Assembly: GCF_900129365.1 (NCBI RefSeq)
Contig: NZ_FQVM01000013.1
Location: 4,131 to 68,130 of the forward strand
Reading direction: 5' to 3'
Source: Clostridium fallax
Lineage (GTDB): Bacteria > Bacillota > Clostridia > Clostridiales > Clostridiaceae
Length of the DNA: 64,000 bases
Position numbers and translations under genes: made by a program. The notes beneath the pieces were generated by a model. The model saw nothing but the letters and a program-made list of their open reading frames with translations, was not told the DNA's origin and did no database searches. Below, one piece after another: positions 1-8,663 of the stretch (position 1 is the first letter of the stretch; every line of letters begins with the position of its first letter).

Positions 1-1455
1 ATGGAAAACATACAAGATTGGTGTATTTCAAGACAGTTATGGTGGGGACATAGAATACCAGTATGGTATTGTAAAGACTGTGGAGAAATAATAGTTAGGG
101 AAGATGCACCTAGTTGCTGTCCTAAGTGTAATTCGGAAAGATTAGAGCAAGAAACTGATGTGTTAGATACATGGTTCTCATCAGCATTATGGCCTTTTTC
201 AACTCTTGGATGGCCAGATAAAACAGAGGATTTAGAATACTTCTATCCAACAAGTACTTTAGTTACTGGATATGATATAATCTTCTTCTGGGTTGCAAGA
301 ATGATATTCTCAGGAATTCATAATATGGGAGAAACTCCATTTGAAAATGTATTAATACATGGAATTATAAGAGACTCTGAAGGAAGAAAAATGAGTAAGT
401 CTTTAGGAAATGGTGTTGACCCACTTGAAGTTATAGATACTTATGGAGCAGATGCTTTAAGATTTATGTTAGTTACAGGTAATGCACCAGGAAATGATAT
501 AAGATATTATCCAGAAAGAGTTGAAGCAGCTAGAAACTTTGCAAATAAGATTTGGAATGCTTCAAGATTTGTTATGATGAATCTTGATAAAGATCTTATG
601 GAAAAATATAAAGATAATAAAGATTATAGCTTAGCTGATAAATGGATACTATCAAAACTTAACACATTAGTTTTAGATGTTACAGAGAATATGGATAAAT
701 TTGAACTTGGAATAGCTCTTCAAAAAGTTTATGATTTTATGTGGACTGAATTCTGTGACTGGTATATTGAGCTTGTAAAACCAATTTTATATGGAGAAGA
801 CGAAAAGGCTAAAGGAGTAGTTTATAATGTATTATACACAGTATTAACTACAGGATTAAAGCTTCTTCATCCAGTAATGCCATTTATAACAGAAGAAATA
901 TACACTCATATTTCAGAAGAAACTGAATCAATAACAATTGCAAAATGGCCTGAATTTAACAAAGAATTATGTAGTGAATCAGCAGAAAAAGATATGGCAT
1001 ATATAATAGAAGGTATTAAATCTTTAAGAAATGTAAGAGCAGAGATGAATGTACCACCTTCAAGAAAGGCTAAAGTTATAGCTCTTATATCAGAAGAGGC
1101 TAAAAATGCTTTCAATGAAGGAGCAACTTACTTTGAAAAATTAGCATCAGCAAGTGATGTTGAATTTATAAATTCAAAAGATCAAGTTCCTGAAAATGCA
1201 GTTTCTGTAGTTTGCCAAGGTGGGGAGTTATTTATGCCACTTTTAGACCTTGTTGATAAGGAAAAAGAACTTGGAAGATTAGCTAAAGAAAAAGAAAAAT
1301 TAGAAAAAGAAATAGATAGAGTAGAAAAGAAACTTTCAAATGAAAGATTCGTAAGTAAAGCTCCAAAGGACGTTGTTGATGGAGAGAAAGCTAAAGGCGA
1401 AAAGTATAAAGAAATGCTTAAAGCTGTTTTAGAAAGAATAGAAAAATTAAAGTAA
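1..1455 (+). CDS. valS: Valyl-tRNA synthetase, C-terminal part (cut by window edge)
   Basis: This is the C-terminal 484 residues of valyl-tRNA synthetase, which charges tRNA-Val in the cytoplasm. The first ATG is an internal methionine, because the family is about 880 residues long and the reading frame is open from base 1. The visible class I features are the CISRQLWWGHRIP block (residues 8-20), a cysteine-rich zinc-ribbon-like stretch (about 24-43) and the KMSKS signature (130-134) that binds the ATP phosphates. An anticodon-binding helical domain follows. The lysine/glutamate-rich coiled-coil arm typical of ValRS occupies about residues 415-484. A strong intrinsic terminator follows directly. 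Identification is secure; only the N-terminal half is missing. Confidence 0.97.
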   Translation: MENIQDWCISRQLWWGHRIPVWYCKDCGEIIVREDAPSCCPKCNSERLEQETDVLDTWFSSALWPFSTLGWPDKTEDLEYFYPTSTLVTGYDIIFFWVARMIFSGIHNMGETPFENVLIHGIIRDSEGRKMSKSLGNGVDPLEVIDTYGADALRFMLVTGNAPGNDIRYYPERVEAARNFANKIWNASRFVMMNLDKDLMEKYKDNKDYSLADKWILSKLNTLVLDVTENMDKFELGIALQKVYDFMWTEFCDWYIELVKPILYGEDEKAKGVVYNVLYTVLTTGLKLLHPVMPFITEEIYTHISEETESITIAKWPEFNKELCSESAEKDMAYIIEGIKSLRNVRAEMNVPPSRKAKVIALISEEAKNAFNEGATYFEKLASASDVEFINSKDQVPENAVSVVCQGGELFMPLLDLVDKEKELGRLAKEKEKLEKEIDRVEKKLSNERFVSKAPKDVVDGEKAKGEKYKEMLKAVLERIEKLK

Positions 1456-1470
1456 CTATATAAATTAGGC

Positions 1471-1507
1471 AAAAGACCACTTACTTTTTAAAGTAGGTGG
1501 TCTTTTA
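1471..1507 (+). terminator. Rho-independent terminator after valS
   Basis: A 14-bp stem (AAAAGACCACTTAC paired with GTAGGTGGTCTTTT, one G-U pair) is followed by a T-rich run. It ends the valS transcript 16 bases after the stop codon and separates it from the HNH gene. Confidence 0.9.
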
Positions 1508-1561
1508 TTTAATTTATTTTTATATTATTTAAGTAAAGCATATTATTAGGAGAGATACTTA

Positions 1562-2704
1562 GTGTTAGGTATTAAAGGATATGAAGCACAAGGAAGAAAA
1601 ACAACTGAACTTTTTAGTGAATCAAGTTTAGATTTAAATAGTTTTGAAAGAATTTTTGATTCAACTACTAATAGTTATAAGATTTATTGGTTTTTAGGAT
1701 TATTTAAAGAAATTACTTTAAAAAATAATATTATTTCATTTAGAAGAGTTATTCTAAGAATGGTTACAGAAGCTTGGTATTCTGTAACACAATATAACTT
1801 ATTATTAGGCTTTTCTGATAATTTATATAATTTAGTAAAGCTTATACATAAAAAATATGATGTTGATGTAAATATGACGGAAACAAATTTAATTAATTTT
1901 TTAGAAAATATAAATGATATAGAAGTTGAAAAATATATTAAAGATTTAATGAAATATGTTCCATATAGACTTTTAACACCTTTTTATTTATTGGAGTTAT
2001 CAAAAATAAAAAAAGATTATTTAATTAATAAAGCTGTTGTTGAATTAACACAAATAGATAATAGATCTATTTATAAAATAGATGATGAAAATAAAATAAT
2101 AATTATAAATAAACAATGGTTTGATTTTATATATAATAATCAAAATTTAGTTTATGGGTGGATTAATTATAAACTTATATGTTATCTACAAAAAAGAAAT
2201 CCTAATGTTCCAGCAATACCATTTAAAATTAAGGCACCTCTTAAAAGAAATCTCAATATTGCAAAAAAATTATGGAATTCTATAAAAAAAGAGATATTAT
2301 TATTAGATATTTATACAGAAAAGGAGTTATGTGATTATAATTTTAAGTTATATGGTAATTTAAGTATAGATCATTTTATTCCTTGGAGTTTTGTTTTGCA
2401 TGATGAATTATGGAATTTAGTACCTACATTTAGTAAATTTAATAGTTCGAAAAATAATAAGCTGCCAAACTTAACTTTATATTTAAATAAATTCTGTGAT
2501 ATTCAATTCAAATTTTTTAATGTTATGCAAAAAAACTATAAAAAGTATAAATCAAATTTAGAAGAATATACTTCTATAAATATATGTGTAAATAATAAAA
2601 ATTTTATTACAAGGGATGAGTTTACTAATAAGTTAAAGGCAAATATTGAGCCACTATATCAAATTGCATATAATAAAGGTTATGATATATGGAGTAAGGA
2701 ATAA
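1562..2704 (+). CDS. Stand-alone HNH endonuclease domain protein
   Basis: This 380-residue protein carries an HNH/McrA-type nuclease motif near its C-terminal third. The order is IDHFIPWS (Asp270-His271), then a WNLVP asparagine (about 284), then an N-SSKNNKLP segment (about 294-302), matching the D/H-H...N...N/H pattern of HNH enzymes. The N-terminal 200 residues are helical and aromatic-rich and match no named domain I know. The start is GTG, chosen because GGAGAG lies 8 bases upstream. The gene stands alone between two terminators and is even more AT-rich than valS and folC, which suggests a cargo insertion. The family resembles HNH proteins I recall from restriction and defence neighbourhoods, but no methylase or partner is adjacent. 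It has no RuvC part, so it is not Cas9-like. A nuclease fold is likely; the role is unknown. Confidence 0.75.
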   Translation: MLGIKGYEAQGRKTTELFSESSLDLNSFERIFDSTTNSYKIYWFLGLFKEITLKNNIISFRRVILRMVTEAWYSVTQYNLLLGFSDNLYNLVKLIHKKYDVDVNMTETNLINFLENINDIEVEKYIKDLMKYVPYRLLTPFYLLELSKIKKDYLINKAVVELTQIDNRSIYKIDDENKIIIINKQWFDFIYNNQNLVYGWINYKLICYLQKRNPNVPAIPFKIKAPLKRNLNIAKKLWNSIKKEILLLDIYTEKELCDYNFKLYGNLSIDHFIPWSFVLHDELWNLVPTFSKFNSSKNNKLPNLTLYLNKFCDIQFKFFNVMQKNYKKYKSNLEEYTSINICVNNKNFITRDEFTNKLKANIEPLYQIAYNKGYDIWSKE

Positions 2705-2836
2705 AATGATATATTTAATTTTTTTATATAAGTTAGATTATTTAAAAAAATTAAATATGAATGGGATTTTTATATGAAAACTTATTATATAATTGTTTTA
2801 TATTATAAATAAAATAAGAATTAATAAAGATAAATA

Positions 2837-2867
2837 AAAGGCTAAGTATATATAGTACTTAGCTTTT
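2837..2867. terminator. Terminator-like hairpin after the HNH gene
   Basis: AAAAGGCTAAGTA pairs with TACTTAGCTTTT with a single bulged G. The A-run on one side and the T-run on the other would let it work in both directions. Confidence 0.65.
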
Positions 2868-2968
2868 AGATTAAAAGGTCTTTTGTAAATATTTTAATTT
2901 AAAACTAAAATATATATTTAAGAATCACAAGAAAAAATTTTTAGTAGTTCTTTTTAAAGACTTTAAAA

Positions 2969-2996
2969 TTGACAAACTTTAAATAAAAAATATAAA
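2969..2996 (+). promoter_or_regulatory. Sigma-A promoter of folC
   Basis: A perfect -35 TTGACA (2969-2974) is followed 16 bases later by TATAAA (2991-2996). It lies about 60 bases upstream of the folC start codon. Confidence 0.65.
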
Positions 2997-3054
2997 ATAT
3001 TTAGTATTACTTAATATAAATATTAAATTTTTAATTAGTAGGTGATTTATTTAA

Positions 3055-4383
3055 ATGAATAAAAAAAATAATATAATGAGTTACGAAGAAACTATGAGAT
3101 ATATTACAGAAACAGCTAAGTTTGGCTCAAATTATGGTCTTCAAAGGACTGAAAAGATTTTAGAATTTTTAGGGAATCCTCATAAGAAGTTAAAATTAAT
3201 ACATATAGCAGGAACTAATGGTAAAGGTTCAACTACATCTTTAATAACATCTGTTTTAATGGATTGTGGATATAAAGTTGGAATGTATACATCTCCTTTT
3301 ATAGAAGAATTTGAGGAAAGAATTCAGATTAATAGAAAAAATATTTCTAAAAAGAATTTATCAGAGACTTTAACTGAAGTTCGTAAGGCTGTAAATAAGG
3401 TAATAAAACTTGGATATGATAATCCAACAGAGTTTGAGATTATTACGTGTTTAATGTTTTTATATTTTTATAAGGAAAAAGTAGATTTGGGAGTTATAGA
3501 AGTAGGACTTGGTGGAAGATTAGATTCTACTAATGTTATAACACCTATCTTATCAGTTATAACTTCTATAAGCTATGATCATATTAATATACTTGGAAAT
3601 TCTTTAGAGAAGATAGCTTATGAAAAAGGTGGGGTAATAAAAGAAAATATTCCTGTTGTAAGTTATAAGCAAGATAAAAAGGTAAGGGTAGTTATAGAAA
3701 AAATATGTAAAGAGAAAAATTCTATCCTTTATGAAGTAGATAATTCCATGATAAAACATATAAATCCTAGGGGTAAAAATTTTACTCAAGAATTAGAAAT
3801 TAGAACAGAAAATGAAAAGTATAATTTAAATTTAAGTCTTTTAGGAAGTCATCAAACCTTAAATTGCCTTTTAGCAGTTAAAGCTTGTGAGATACTAAAT
3901 AAAATAGGTGTTAATATAGGTAAAGATAATATAATAAATGGTATTAAACATGCTAAATGGATAGGGAGAATGGAAGTTTTAAAGGATAAACCCTTAGTAG
4001 TTATTGATGGAGCTCATAATATAGACGGAATAGAAAAGTTAACTAAATCTATAAAAGAATATTTTGCTTATAAAAAGATTAATCTTATAATAGGTGTTTT
4101 AGGAGATAAAGAAGTTCATAAAATGATAAATGAAGTTAGTAAGATTATAGATAAAGCAATAATTTTATCTCCTCATAGTGATAGAGCGGAGAAGAAAGAA
4201 ATTATGGCTAAGTATTTTCATGAAAATAATATAAAATGTTTTTTATATGATGATTATAAAGAAGGATTTTTAAAGGCTTTAGATTTTTCAGATGAAGAGG
4301 ATTTAGTTCTTGTTTGTGGTTCTTTGTATATGATAGGAGATATGAGAAAGATAATAAATAATTATATTAAAGAAAGAAAATAG
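3055..4383 (+). CDS. folC: Bifunctional folylpolyglutamate/dihydrofolate synthase
   Basis: FolC adds glutamate to dihydropteroate and then to tetrahydrofolates, which retains folates in the cytosol. The 442-residue length is normal for the Mur-ligase-like family. The P-loop AGTNGKGSTT sits near residues 52-61. The N-terminal SYEETMRYI start and an FGLxRxE-like segment (SNYGLQRTEKI) are also typical. The later VIEVGLGGRLDSTN segment supplies the magnesium-site glutamate and the Mur ligase core, and VVIDGAHN marks the ligase C-terminal domain. An AGTAGGTGATT ribosome binding region precedes the ATG. It has its own promoter and appears monocistronic. The next gene is on the opposite strand, beyond a bidirectional terminator. 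Confidence 0.95.
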   Translation: MNKKNNIMSYEETMRYITETAKFGSNYGLQRTEKILEFLGNPHKKLKLIHIAGTNGKGSTTSLITSVLMDCGYKVGMYTSPFIEEFEERIQINRKNISKKNLSETLTEVRKAVNKVIKLGYDNPTEFEIITCLMFLYFYKEKVDLGVIEVGLGGRLDSTNVITPILSVITSISYDHINILGNSLEKIAYEKGGVIKENIPVVSYKQDKKVRVVIEKICKEKNSILYEVDNSMIKHINPRGKNFTQELEIRTENEKYNLNLSLLGSHQTLNCLLAVKACEILNKIGVNIGKDNIINGIKHAKWIGRMEVLKDKPLVVIDGAHNIDGIEKLTKSIKEYFAYKKINLIIGVLGDKEVHKMINEVSKIIDKAIILSPHSDRAEKKEIMAKYFHENNIKCFLYDDYKEGFLKALDFSDEEDLVLVCGSLYMIGDMRKIINNYIKERK

Positions 4384-4570
4384 TAGGATATTAAATGTAA
4401 AATTATATTAAGAAAATTTAATAAATGTATTTTACTTTAAATAAAAAGTATTATTAATATTCAAAGTATCTATATTTTTTATTTTATAAATTTAAATTAA
4501 ATTCATTGTAATTATATTTCTATAGAATTAATTATGATATTAATAGACTTTATAAGAAGATAAATTAATA

Positions 4571-4610
4571 AAAAATACACTTAAAGATATTTATCTTTAA
4601 GTGTATTTTT
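4571..4610. terminator. Bidirectional terminator between folC and the TSCPD gene
   Basis: A perfect inverted repeat (AAAAATACACTTAAAGATA facing its complement, 2-base loop) has an A-run on the left and a T-run on the right. It lies between two convergent genes and can serve both. Confidence 0.85.
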
Positions 4611-4614
4611 TTTA

Positions 4615-4863
4615 TTAATTGCTTTTTAAATATTCTTCAAGAGCCTTAGAAAGTTGATCTGGACAAGAACTTTCCTTATCTCCACAAGTAAGTCCTTTTA
4701 ATCTGGTAATAGCCTCATCAATTTTCATTCCTTCTACTAAAGCACTAATTCCTTTAAGATTACCTGGACAACCACCTGTAAAAGAAACTTTAGAAACCTT
4801 ACCATCTACAATATCAAAGTTAATTTCTTTTGAACATACACCGCTAGTTTTGTATGAATACAT
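4615..4863 (-). CDS. TIGR03905-type TSCPD domain protein
   Basis: This 82-residue protein matches the small TSCPD family (TIGR03905). The expected cysteines and glycines are present: GVCSKEI near residue 9, FTGGCPGNLKGIS (about 28-40) and the terminal CGDKESSCPDQLS (about 60-72). TSCPD domains also occur at the C-terminus of vitamin B12-dependent ribonucleotide reductases, where the cysteines are thought to have a redox or metal role. The function of the stand-alone form is not established. It is preceded by an AGGGGAGATTTT ribosome binding site and converges on folC across the shared terminator. Family assignment is firm; function is unknown. Confidence 0.85.
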   Translation of the reverse strand: MYSYKTSGVCSKEINFDIVDGKVSKVSFTGGCPGNLKGISALVEGMKIDEAITRLKGLTCGDKESSCPDQLSKALEEYLKSN

Positions 4864-4972
4864 AAAATCTCCCCTTTTTACTTATATAATAATTATTATA
4901 TCCTTATGTATTTTATAAATGTTATTTAAGCTTTATAAAAAATATAGCTCTTAAAATTACTATTTACTATAT

Positions 4973-5503
4973 TTATTCGCTAATTAAAGCAGTAATAATT
5001 TTATTATAGATTTCAGAAGGGTTATCCTTCCATTTTGAGCATAATGCATTAGCTTGTTTTTTAGAGGCTACATTTACCTTTAAGTCCATAAGCAATGTTG
5101 AGCCTTCCACTACTTTAAGTTTTACTAAGAATGTATCATCATTATCAGGAACATAATCGGCAGTAGTAGTAAGCTCCTTTTTTATTTTATCTATTTTAGA
5201 TTCTATATAATCATCTATTATCTTTATTTTTGCAGGAGAAATTCTGTCATAAAATAAAGATAATACCTTATCTCCTGTTTCAGTTAATTTTAAAAGCTTT
5301 TTATCATCTTCACCTTTTTCGTATTGTAAAAATCCAGAAGAAATTAGCTCGCCAATATACTGCTGTAAAGTAAAATAGTTTATAAAACTATTTTCTAAAA
5401 CTATTTCTGTTAGTTGGGTATTAGAAATAGGGTATTTTACATCTTTTAATATATATAGTAATAATAATTTTAATTCAGCTAGTTCTAATGTATTTTCATA
5501 CAT
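4973..5503 (-). CDS. DUF4364 family protein (winged-helix-like)
   Basis: This 176-residue cytoplasmic protein matches DUF4364, a family widespread in clostridia. Residues 1-80 look like a winged-helix DNA-binding fold (ELKLLLLYILKDVKYPISNTQL, then a basic hairpin, FLQYEKGEDDKKLLKLTETG), and a mixed alpha/beta C-terminal domain follows. The reading frame also allows a TTG start 15 bases upstream, but that stretch (GGAGGGTGGG) is clearly the ribosome binding site, so the ATG at 5503 is preferred. A transcriptional regulator role is an inference from the fold; no target is known. It faces the divergent deacetylase gene, which begins about 120 bases away. Confidence 0.8.
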   Translation of the reverse strand: MYENTLELAELKLLLLYILKDVKYPISNTQLTEIVLENSFINYFTLQQYIGELISSGFLQYEKGEDDKKLLKLTETGDKVLSLFYDRISPAKIKIIDDYIESKIDKIKKELTTTADYVPDNDDTFLVKLKVVEGSTLLMDLKVNVASKKQANALCSKWKDNPSEIYNKIITALISE

Positions 5504-5624
5504 TGACCCACCCTCCAAACTTATAAATATAGTTAATTATATCATAAATTATTAATTAATGCTTTAAAATTAGTATTTATTTAATTACTCTTGAATATGA
5601 TTATTTAGAAGGGGGAAAAACTTT

Positions 5625-6377
5625 ATGAAGAAAAATGGAAAGATTTTATATAGTTTTTTATTTGTTTTGCTTGGTTTTGTCTTTTATTTTAATAATTTTT
5701 TAAAAGATAATAATACTAATAATCCTATATTTTCTGTTAATAAAGAAGAAAAAGTATTATCTTTAACTTTTGACATAAATTGGGCAGAAACAGAATATCT
5801 TTATAACATATTAGATGTATTAGATAAATATAATGTTAAGGGAACTTTTTTTCTTATGGGGAGGTGGATAAACTATAGTGATGAAAACATAGAAAAATTA
5901 AAAGAAATAAAAAATAGAGGTCATGAATTAGGAAATCATAGTTATATACATCCTATGTTTACTAATATAAGTAAAGAAAGGATGATATCTGAAATAAAAA
6001 AAACAGAAGATGTTATTATGGAGCATACAGGAATAAAAACTAATTTATTTAGGTGTCCAAGTGGTGACTATAATGAAGAAGTAATAAAAACTGTAAATAG
6101 TATAGGATATTTTCCAATACAATGGGATGTGGATAGTTTAGACTGGAAACAATTAGGGCTTGATAAAGAATATAATAGGGTTATAAAAAATGTAAAGCCT
6201 GGATCTATAGTATTATTCCATAATAATGGTAAATTTACGCCTGAAAATTTAGACAAGATTATAAGTAATCTTAAAGAGCAAAATTATTCATTTTTGACAG
6301 TAGGAGAAATGATATATAAAGAAGACTATATAGTAGATAACAACGGTATACAGCATAAGAACAGCTTAAATAATTAA
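5625..6377 (+). CDS. PdaB-like polysaccharide deacetylase
   Basis: This is a NodB-domain carbohydrate esterase 4 protein of 250 residues with one N-terminal membrane anchor (about residues 7-28), so it acts outside the membrane. The motif LTFDINWAE (about 47-55) replaces the usual TFDDG and resembles PdaB. The metal-binding pair is in GHELGNHSYIHP (about 98-109). FRCPSGDYN and SIVLFHNN supply the later motifs. PdaB-type enzymes are sporulation proteins needed for spore stability, probably through cortex peptidoglycan. GAAGGGGGAAAAACTTT gives a strong ribosome binding site. Deacetylase fold is near certain; the PdaB subgroup is an inference from the TFD-I-W motif and size. Confidence 0.85.
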   Translation: MKKNGKILYSFLFVLLGFVFYFNNFLKDNNTNNPIFSVNKEEKVLSLTFDINWAETEYLYNILDVLDKYNVKGTFFLMGRWINYSDENIEKLKEIKNRGHELGNHSYIHPMFTNISKERMISEIKKTEDVIMEHTGIKTNLFRCPSGDYNEEVIKTVNSIGYFPIQWDVDSLDWKQLGLDKEYNRVIKNVKPGSIVLFHNNGKFTPENLDKIISNLKEQNYSFLTVGEMIYKEDYIVDNNGIQHKNSLNN

Positions 6378-6507
6378 AATATGTATTAAAAAATTGGTAT
6401 TAAATGTATTATAATGGAAATAAGTTATTTAACTTTTACATTATAATAAACATCTAATATACAAATATATAAATTAGTGTAAAATACAATGGGAGAGAGG
6501 GGTTAAC

Positions 6508-7164
6508 ATGGAGAATTTAATGTTAAACAATAAAATTTATCTTGAGGGAGTTGTAGCTTCTGATCTTGAATTTAGTCATGAAATGTATGGAGAAGGATTT
6601 TATACTTTTGGGTTAGAAGTAGTAAGACTTAGTGACTCAAAAGATATTCTAAATGTAACTGTTTCCGAGAGATTAATAACTAATATGAATTTAAAAATTG
6701 GGGATGAAATAATTGTTGATGGTCAATTAAGATCATATAATAAGTTTATAGATGGAGCAAATAAACTTATATTAACAGTATTTGCAAGAAATATTGAGTT
6801 TTGTACTGAGAGAAGCAAAAATCCAAATGAAATATTCTTAGACGGATATATATGTAAGTCTCCAGTATATAGAACAACACCTTTTGGAAGAGAAATTGCA
6901 GATGTGCTTTTAGCCGTTAATAGAGCCTATAATAAATCAGATTATATACCAACTATAGCTTGGGGAAGAAATTCAAGATTTTGTCAATCTTTAAAAGTTG
7001 GAGATAATATAAGAATTTGGGGTAGACTTCAAAGCAGGGAATATCAAAAGAAAATTTCTGAAAATGAAACTGTAAAGAAGGTAGCTTATGAGGTATCAAT
7101 TTCTAAAATGGAATTGGTTGAAAAGGATTCCCTTGAAGAGGACAAAGAAAATATTGTAATTTAA
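6508..7164 (+). CDS. Single-stranded DNA-binding protein with two OB folds
   Basis: The 218-residue protein appears to contain two SSB-like OB folds in tandem. The first spans about residues 6-100 (NNKIYLEGVVASDLEFSH ... KLILTVFARNIEF). The second spans about 107-205 (NEIFLDGYICKSPVYRTTPFGREIADVLLAVNRAYNK... YIPTIAWGRNSRFC) and looks closest to bacterial SSB. Unlike standard SSB it lacks the acidic, glycine-rich tail that ends in DDDIPF. The clostridial tandem type is known, but its role relative to the housekeeping SSB is not. It has a GAGAGGGG ribosome binding site and its own terminator, so it is monocistronic. Binding to single-stranded DNA is likely. Confidence 0.8.
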   Translation: MENLMLNNKIYLEGVVASDLEFSHEMYGEGFYTFGLEVVRLSDSKDILNVTVSERLITNMNLKIGDEIIVDGQLRSYNKFIDGANKLILTVFARNIEFCTERSKNPNEIFLDGYICKSPVYRTTPFGREIADVLLAVNRAYNKSDYIPTIAWGRNSRFCQSLKVGDNIRIWGRLQSREYQKKISENETVKKVAYEVSISKMELVEKDSLEEDKENIVI

Positions 7165-7180
7165 AGGTATAATCTAATAT

Positions 7181-7209
7181 AAAAACCTAGCAATTTTTGC
7201 TAGGTTTTT
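7181..7209. terminator. Terminator between the SSB-like gene and dapD
   Basis: AAAAACCTAGCAA pairs with TTGCTAGGTTTTT across a short loop. A- and T-runs flank it, so it can terminate both the SSB-like gene and the convergent dapD gene. Confidence 0.85.
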
Positions 7210-7247
7210 ATTACTTATTTAGATGAAAATAATAAAAAGCTTATTTA

Positions 7248-7958
7248 TTATTTTCTTAAATCATCTAAAAGTTGAGTCTTATCTTTTGTTTGATTATCTA
7301 CATGTTTTATTATTTTTGCAGGTGTACCAGCAACAACAACTCCGGCAGGAACATCTTCTACAACAACAGAACCTGCAGCAACAACGGAACCTTTACCTAT
7401 TTTTACTCCTTCTAGGATAACTGCATTAGCACCTATTAAAACATCATCTTCTATTGTACAAGGAGATTTTGAAGGTGGTTCTAAAACTCCAGCAACAACA
7501 GCACCAGCACCTAAGTGAACTCTCTTACCAAGTTTTCCACGAGCACCAACAACTGCATTCATATCTACCATAGTACCTTCACCTATTTCAGCACCGATGT
7601 TTATAACAGCTCCCATCATTATTACTGCATTTTTACCAATAGAAACTCTATCTCTTATTATAGCACCGGGCTCTATACGAGCTTCTATATCTAATAAGTT
7701 AAGCATTGGAATAGCAGAATTTCTTCTATCATTTTCTAATCTGTAATGATTTATTTTATTTTTATTTTCTTCAATTAATTTTAATATAGAGTCTTTTTCT
7801 CCTACTAAAATATAAAAATTACCATTACCATACCATTCAATATTAGTTTTATCTACCTCACATAAATCTCCATTTATGTATGCTTTAATTGGTGTTGATT
7901 TTTTAGATTCCTTTATAAATCTAGCAATTTCATAAGGATCTGTAAAATTGTAATCCAT
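7248..7958 (-). CDS. dapD: Tetrahydrodipicolinate N-acetyltransferase
   Basis: DapD (DapH type) acetylates tetrahydrodipicolinate in the acetylase branch of lysine and diaminopimelate synthesis. The N-terminal region (TDPYEIARFIKESKKSTPIKAYI) is the family's helical cap. It is followed by a left-handed beta-helix of hexapeptide repeats (about residues 85-215: IGKNAVIMMG, IGAEIGEGTMVDMNAVVG and so on) and a short C-terminal helix. The reading frame extends 22 codons further upstream, but GAAAGGATG stands just before the ATG at 7958. That start gives 236 residues, the usual DapH length. The gene is separate from the asd-dapA-dapB operon, but a PatA-like aminotransferase for the next step lies within 1 kb on the other strand. 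Confidence 0.93.
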   Translation of the reverse strand: MDYNFTDPYEIARFIKESKKSTPIKAYINGDLCEVDKTNIEWYGNGNFYILVGEKDSILKLIEENKNKINHYRLENDRRNSAIPMLNLLDIEARIEPGAIIRDRVSIGKNAVIMMGAVINIGAEIGEGTMVDMNAVVGARGKLGKRVHLGAGAVVAGVLEPPSKSPCTIEDDVLIGANAVILEGVKIGKGSVVAAGSVVVEDVPAGVVVAGTPAKIIKHVDNQTKDKTQLLDDLRK

Positions 7959-8123
7959 TTTATCATCCTTTCTTACTGTTTTTAAACTTTCATTACAAAA
8001 TTTATTATAATCAAAATTTATCAAATATTAAAGGGTATTGTTAAATTTTATATTAGAATAGCCTTTATTTATTTTTATATTGGAGTAAAATAATATTAGA
8101 ATTATAAGGTGAGGTGATTTTAG

Positions 8124-8663
8124 TTGGGTAAATTGAATAAAGGATATGTTCAGATATATACAGGAAATGGAAAGGGTAAAACTACTGCAGCGGTTGGATT
8201 AGCTTTTAGAGCTGTAGGAGATGGAATGAAAGTTTTTATGATTCAATTTTTAAAAACAGGAAAAACAGGAGAATTAGTTTCTGCTAAAAAGTTTTATCCA
8301 GACCTTCAAATTTTTAGATTTGAGAAAAAAAGAGGCTTTGTTTGGACTTTAAAGGATGAGGAAATAGAAGAGTTAAAAAAAGAAATAAAAATAGCCTATG
8401 AATTTGCTTTAAAGGTTTTAGAAGAAAATCAATGTGATATATTAATTTTAGATGAGATAATGGGGGTTTTAGGCAATAAATTTCTTACTATAGAAGATGT
8501 TATAAGATTAATAGAGTCAAAGCCAGAAAATATGGAGCTTATAATGACTGGAAGAAATGTACCTAAGGAAATAATAGATAAAGCAGATTTAGTTTCAGAA
8601 ATGAAGGATATAAAACATTACTTTAATGAAGGAGTACCAGCTAGAGAGGGGATAGAATTTTAA
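8124..8663 (+). CDS. cobO: Cob(I)yrinic acid a,c-diamide adenosyltransferase (CobA/CobO/BtuR)
   Basis: This enzyme transfers the adenosyl group of ATP to reduced corrinoids in the making of adenosylcobalamin. The 179-residue protein has the family P-loop TGNGKGKTTAAVGLAFRAVG (about residues 10-29) and the acidic CDILILDEIMG Walker B-like block (about 108-118). RPE/E-type C-terminal residues are replaced by a short VPAREGIEF end, which is normal for the small clostridial form. The start is TTG with GAGGTGATTTTAG upstream. Its stop codon overlaps the next start by one base, so it is translationally coupled to the aminotransferase. No other cobalamin genes are nearby, so salvage of imported corrinoid is a plausible use. 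Confidence 0.9.
   Translation: MGKLNKGYVQIYTGNGKGKTTAAVGLAFRAVGDGMKVFMIQFLKTGKTGELVSAKKFYPDLQIFRFEKKRGFVWTLKDEEIEELKKEIKIAYEFALKVLEENQCDILILDEIMGVLGNKFLTIEDVIRLIESKPENMELIMTGRNVPKEIIDKADLVSEMKDIKHYFNEGVPAREGIEF

Larger units (their letters stand above)
2705..3054. other. 350-base intergenic stretch between the HNH gene and folC
   Basis: The stretch is very AT-rich and has no convincing open reading frame. It contains a terminator-like hairpin (2837-2867) and a good sigma-A-type promoter for folC (2969-2996). I see nothing else in it. Confidence 0.6.

Noticed and set aside
1562..2704. A Cas9- or IscB-like nuclease linked to the CRISPR array
   Set aside because: The HNH domain is present but there is no RuvC-like part or arginine-rich bridge, and the array is 17 kb away with a type I-like repeat.
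5504..5518. TTG start giving MEGGSM for the DUF4364 protein
   Set aside because: These codons are the ribosome binding site itself; the ATG at 5503 follows it correctly. The same reasoning moved the starts of dapD, tpx, ytxC, pheS, mutS2, rplY and others.
7223..7420. A plus-strand frame rich in Gln and Leu opposite dapD
   Set aside because: It is the antisense shadow of the dapD hexapeptide-repeat region, and its glutamine runs come from the repetitive codons.
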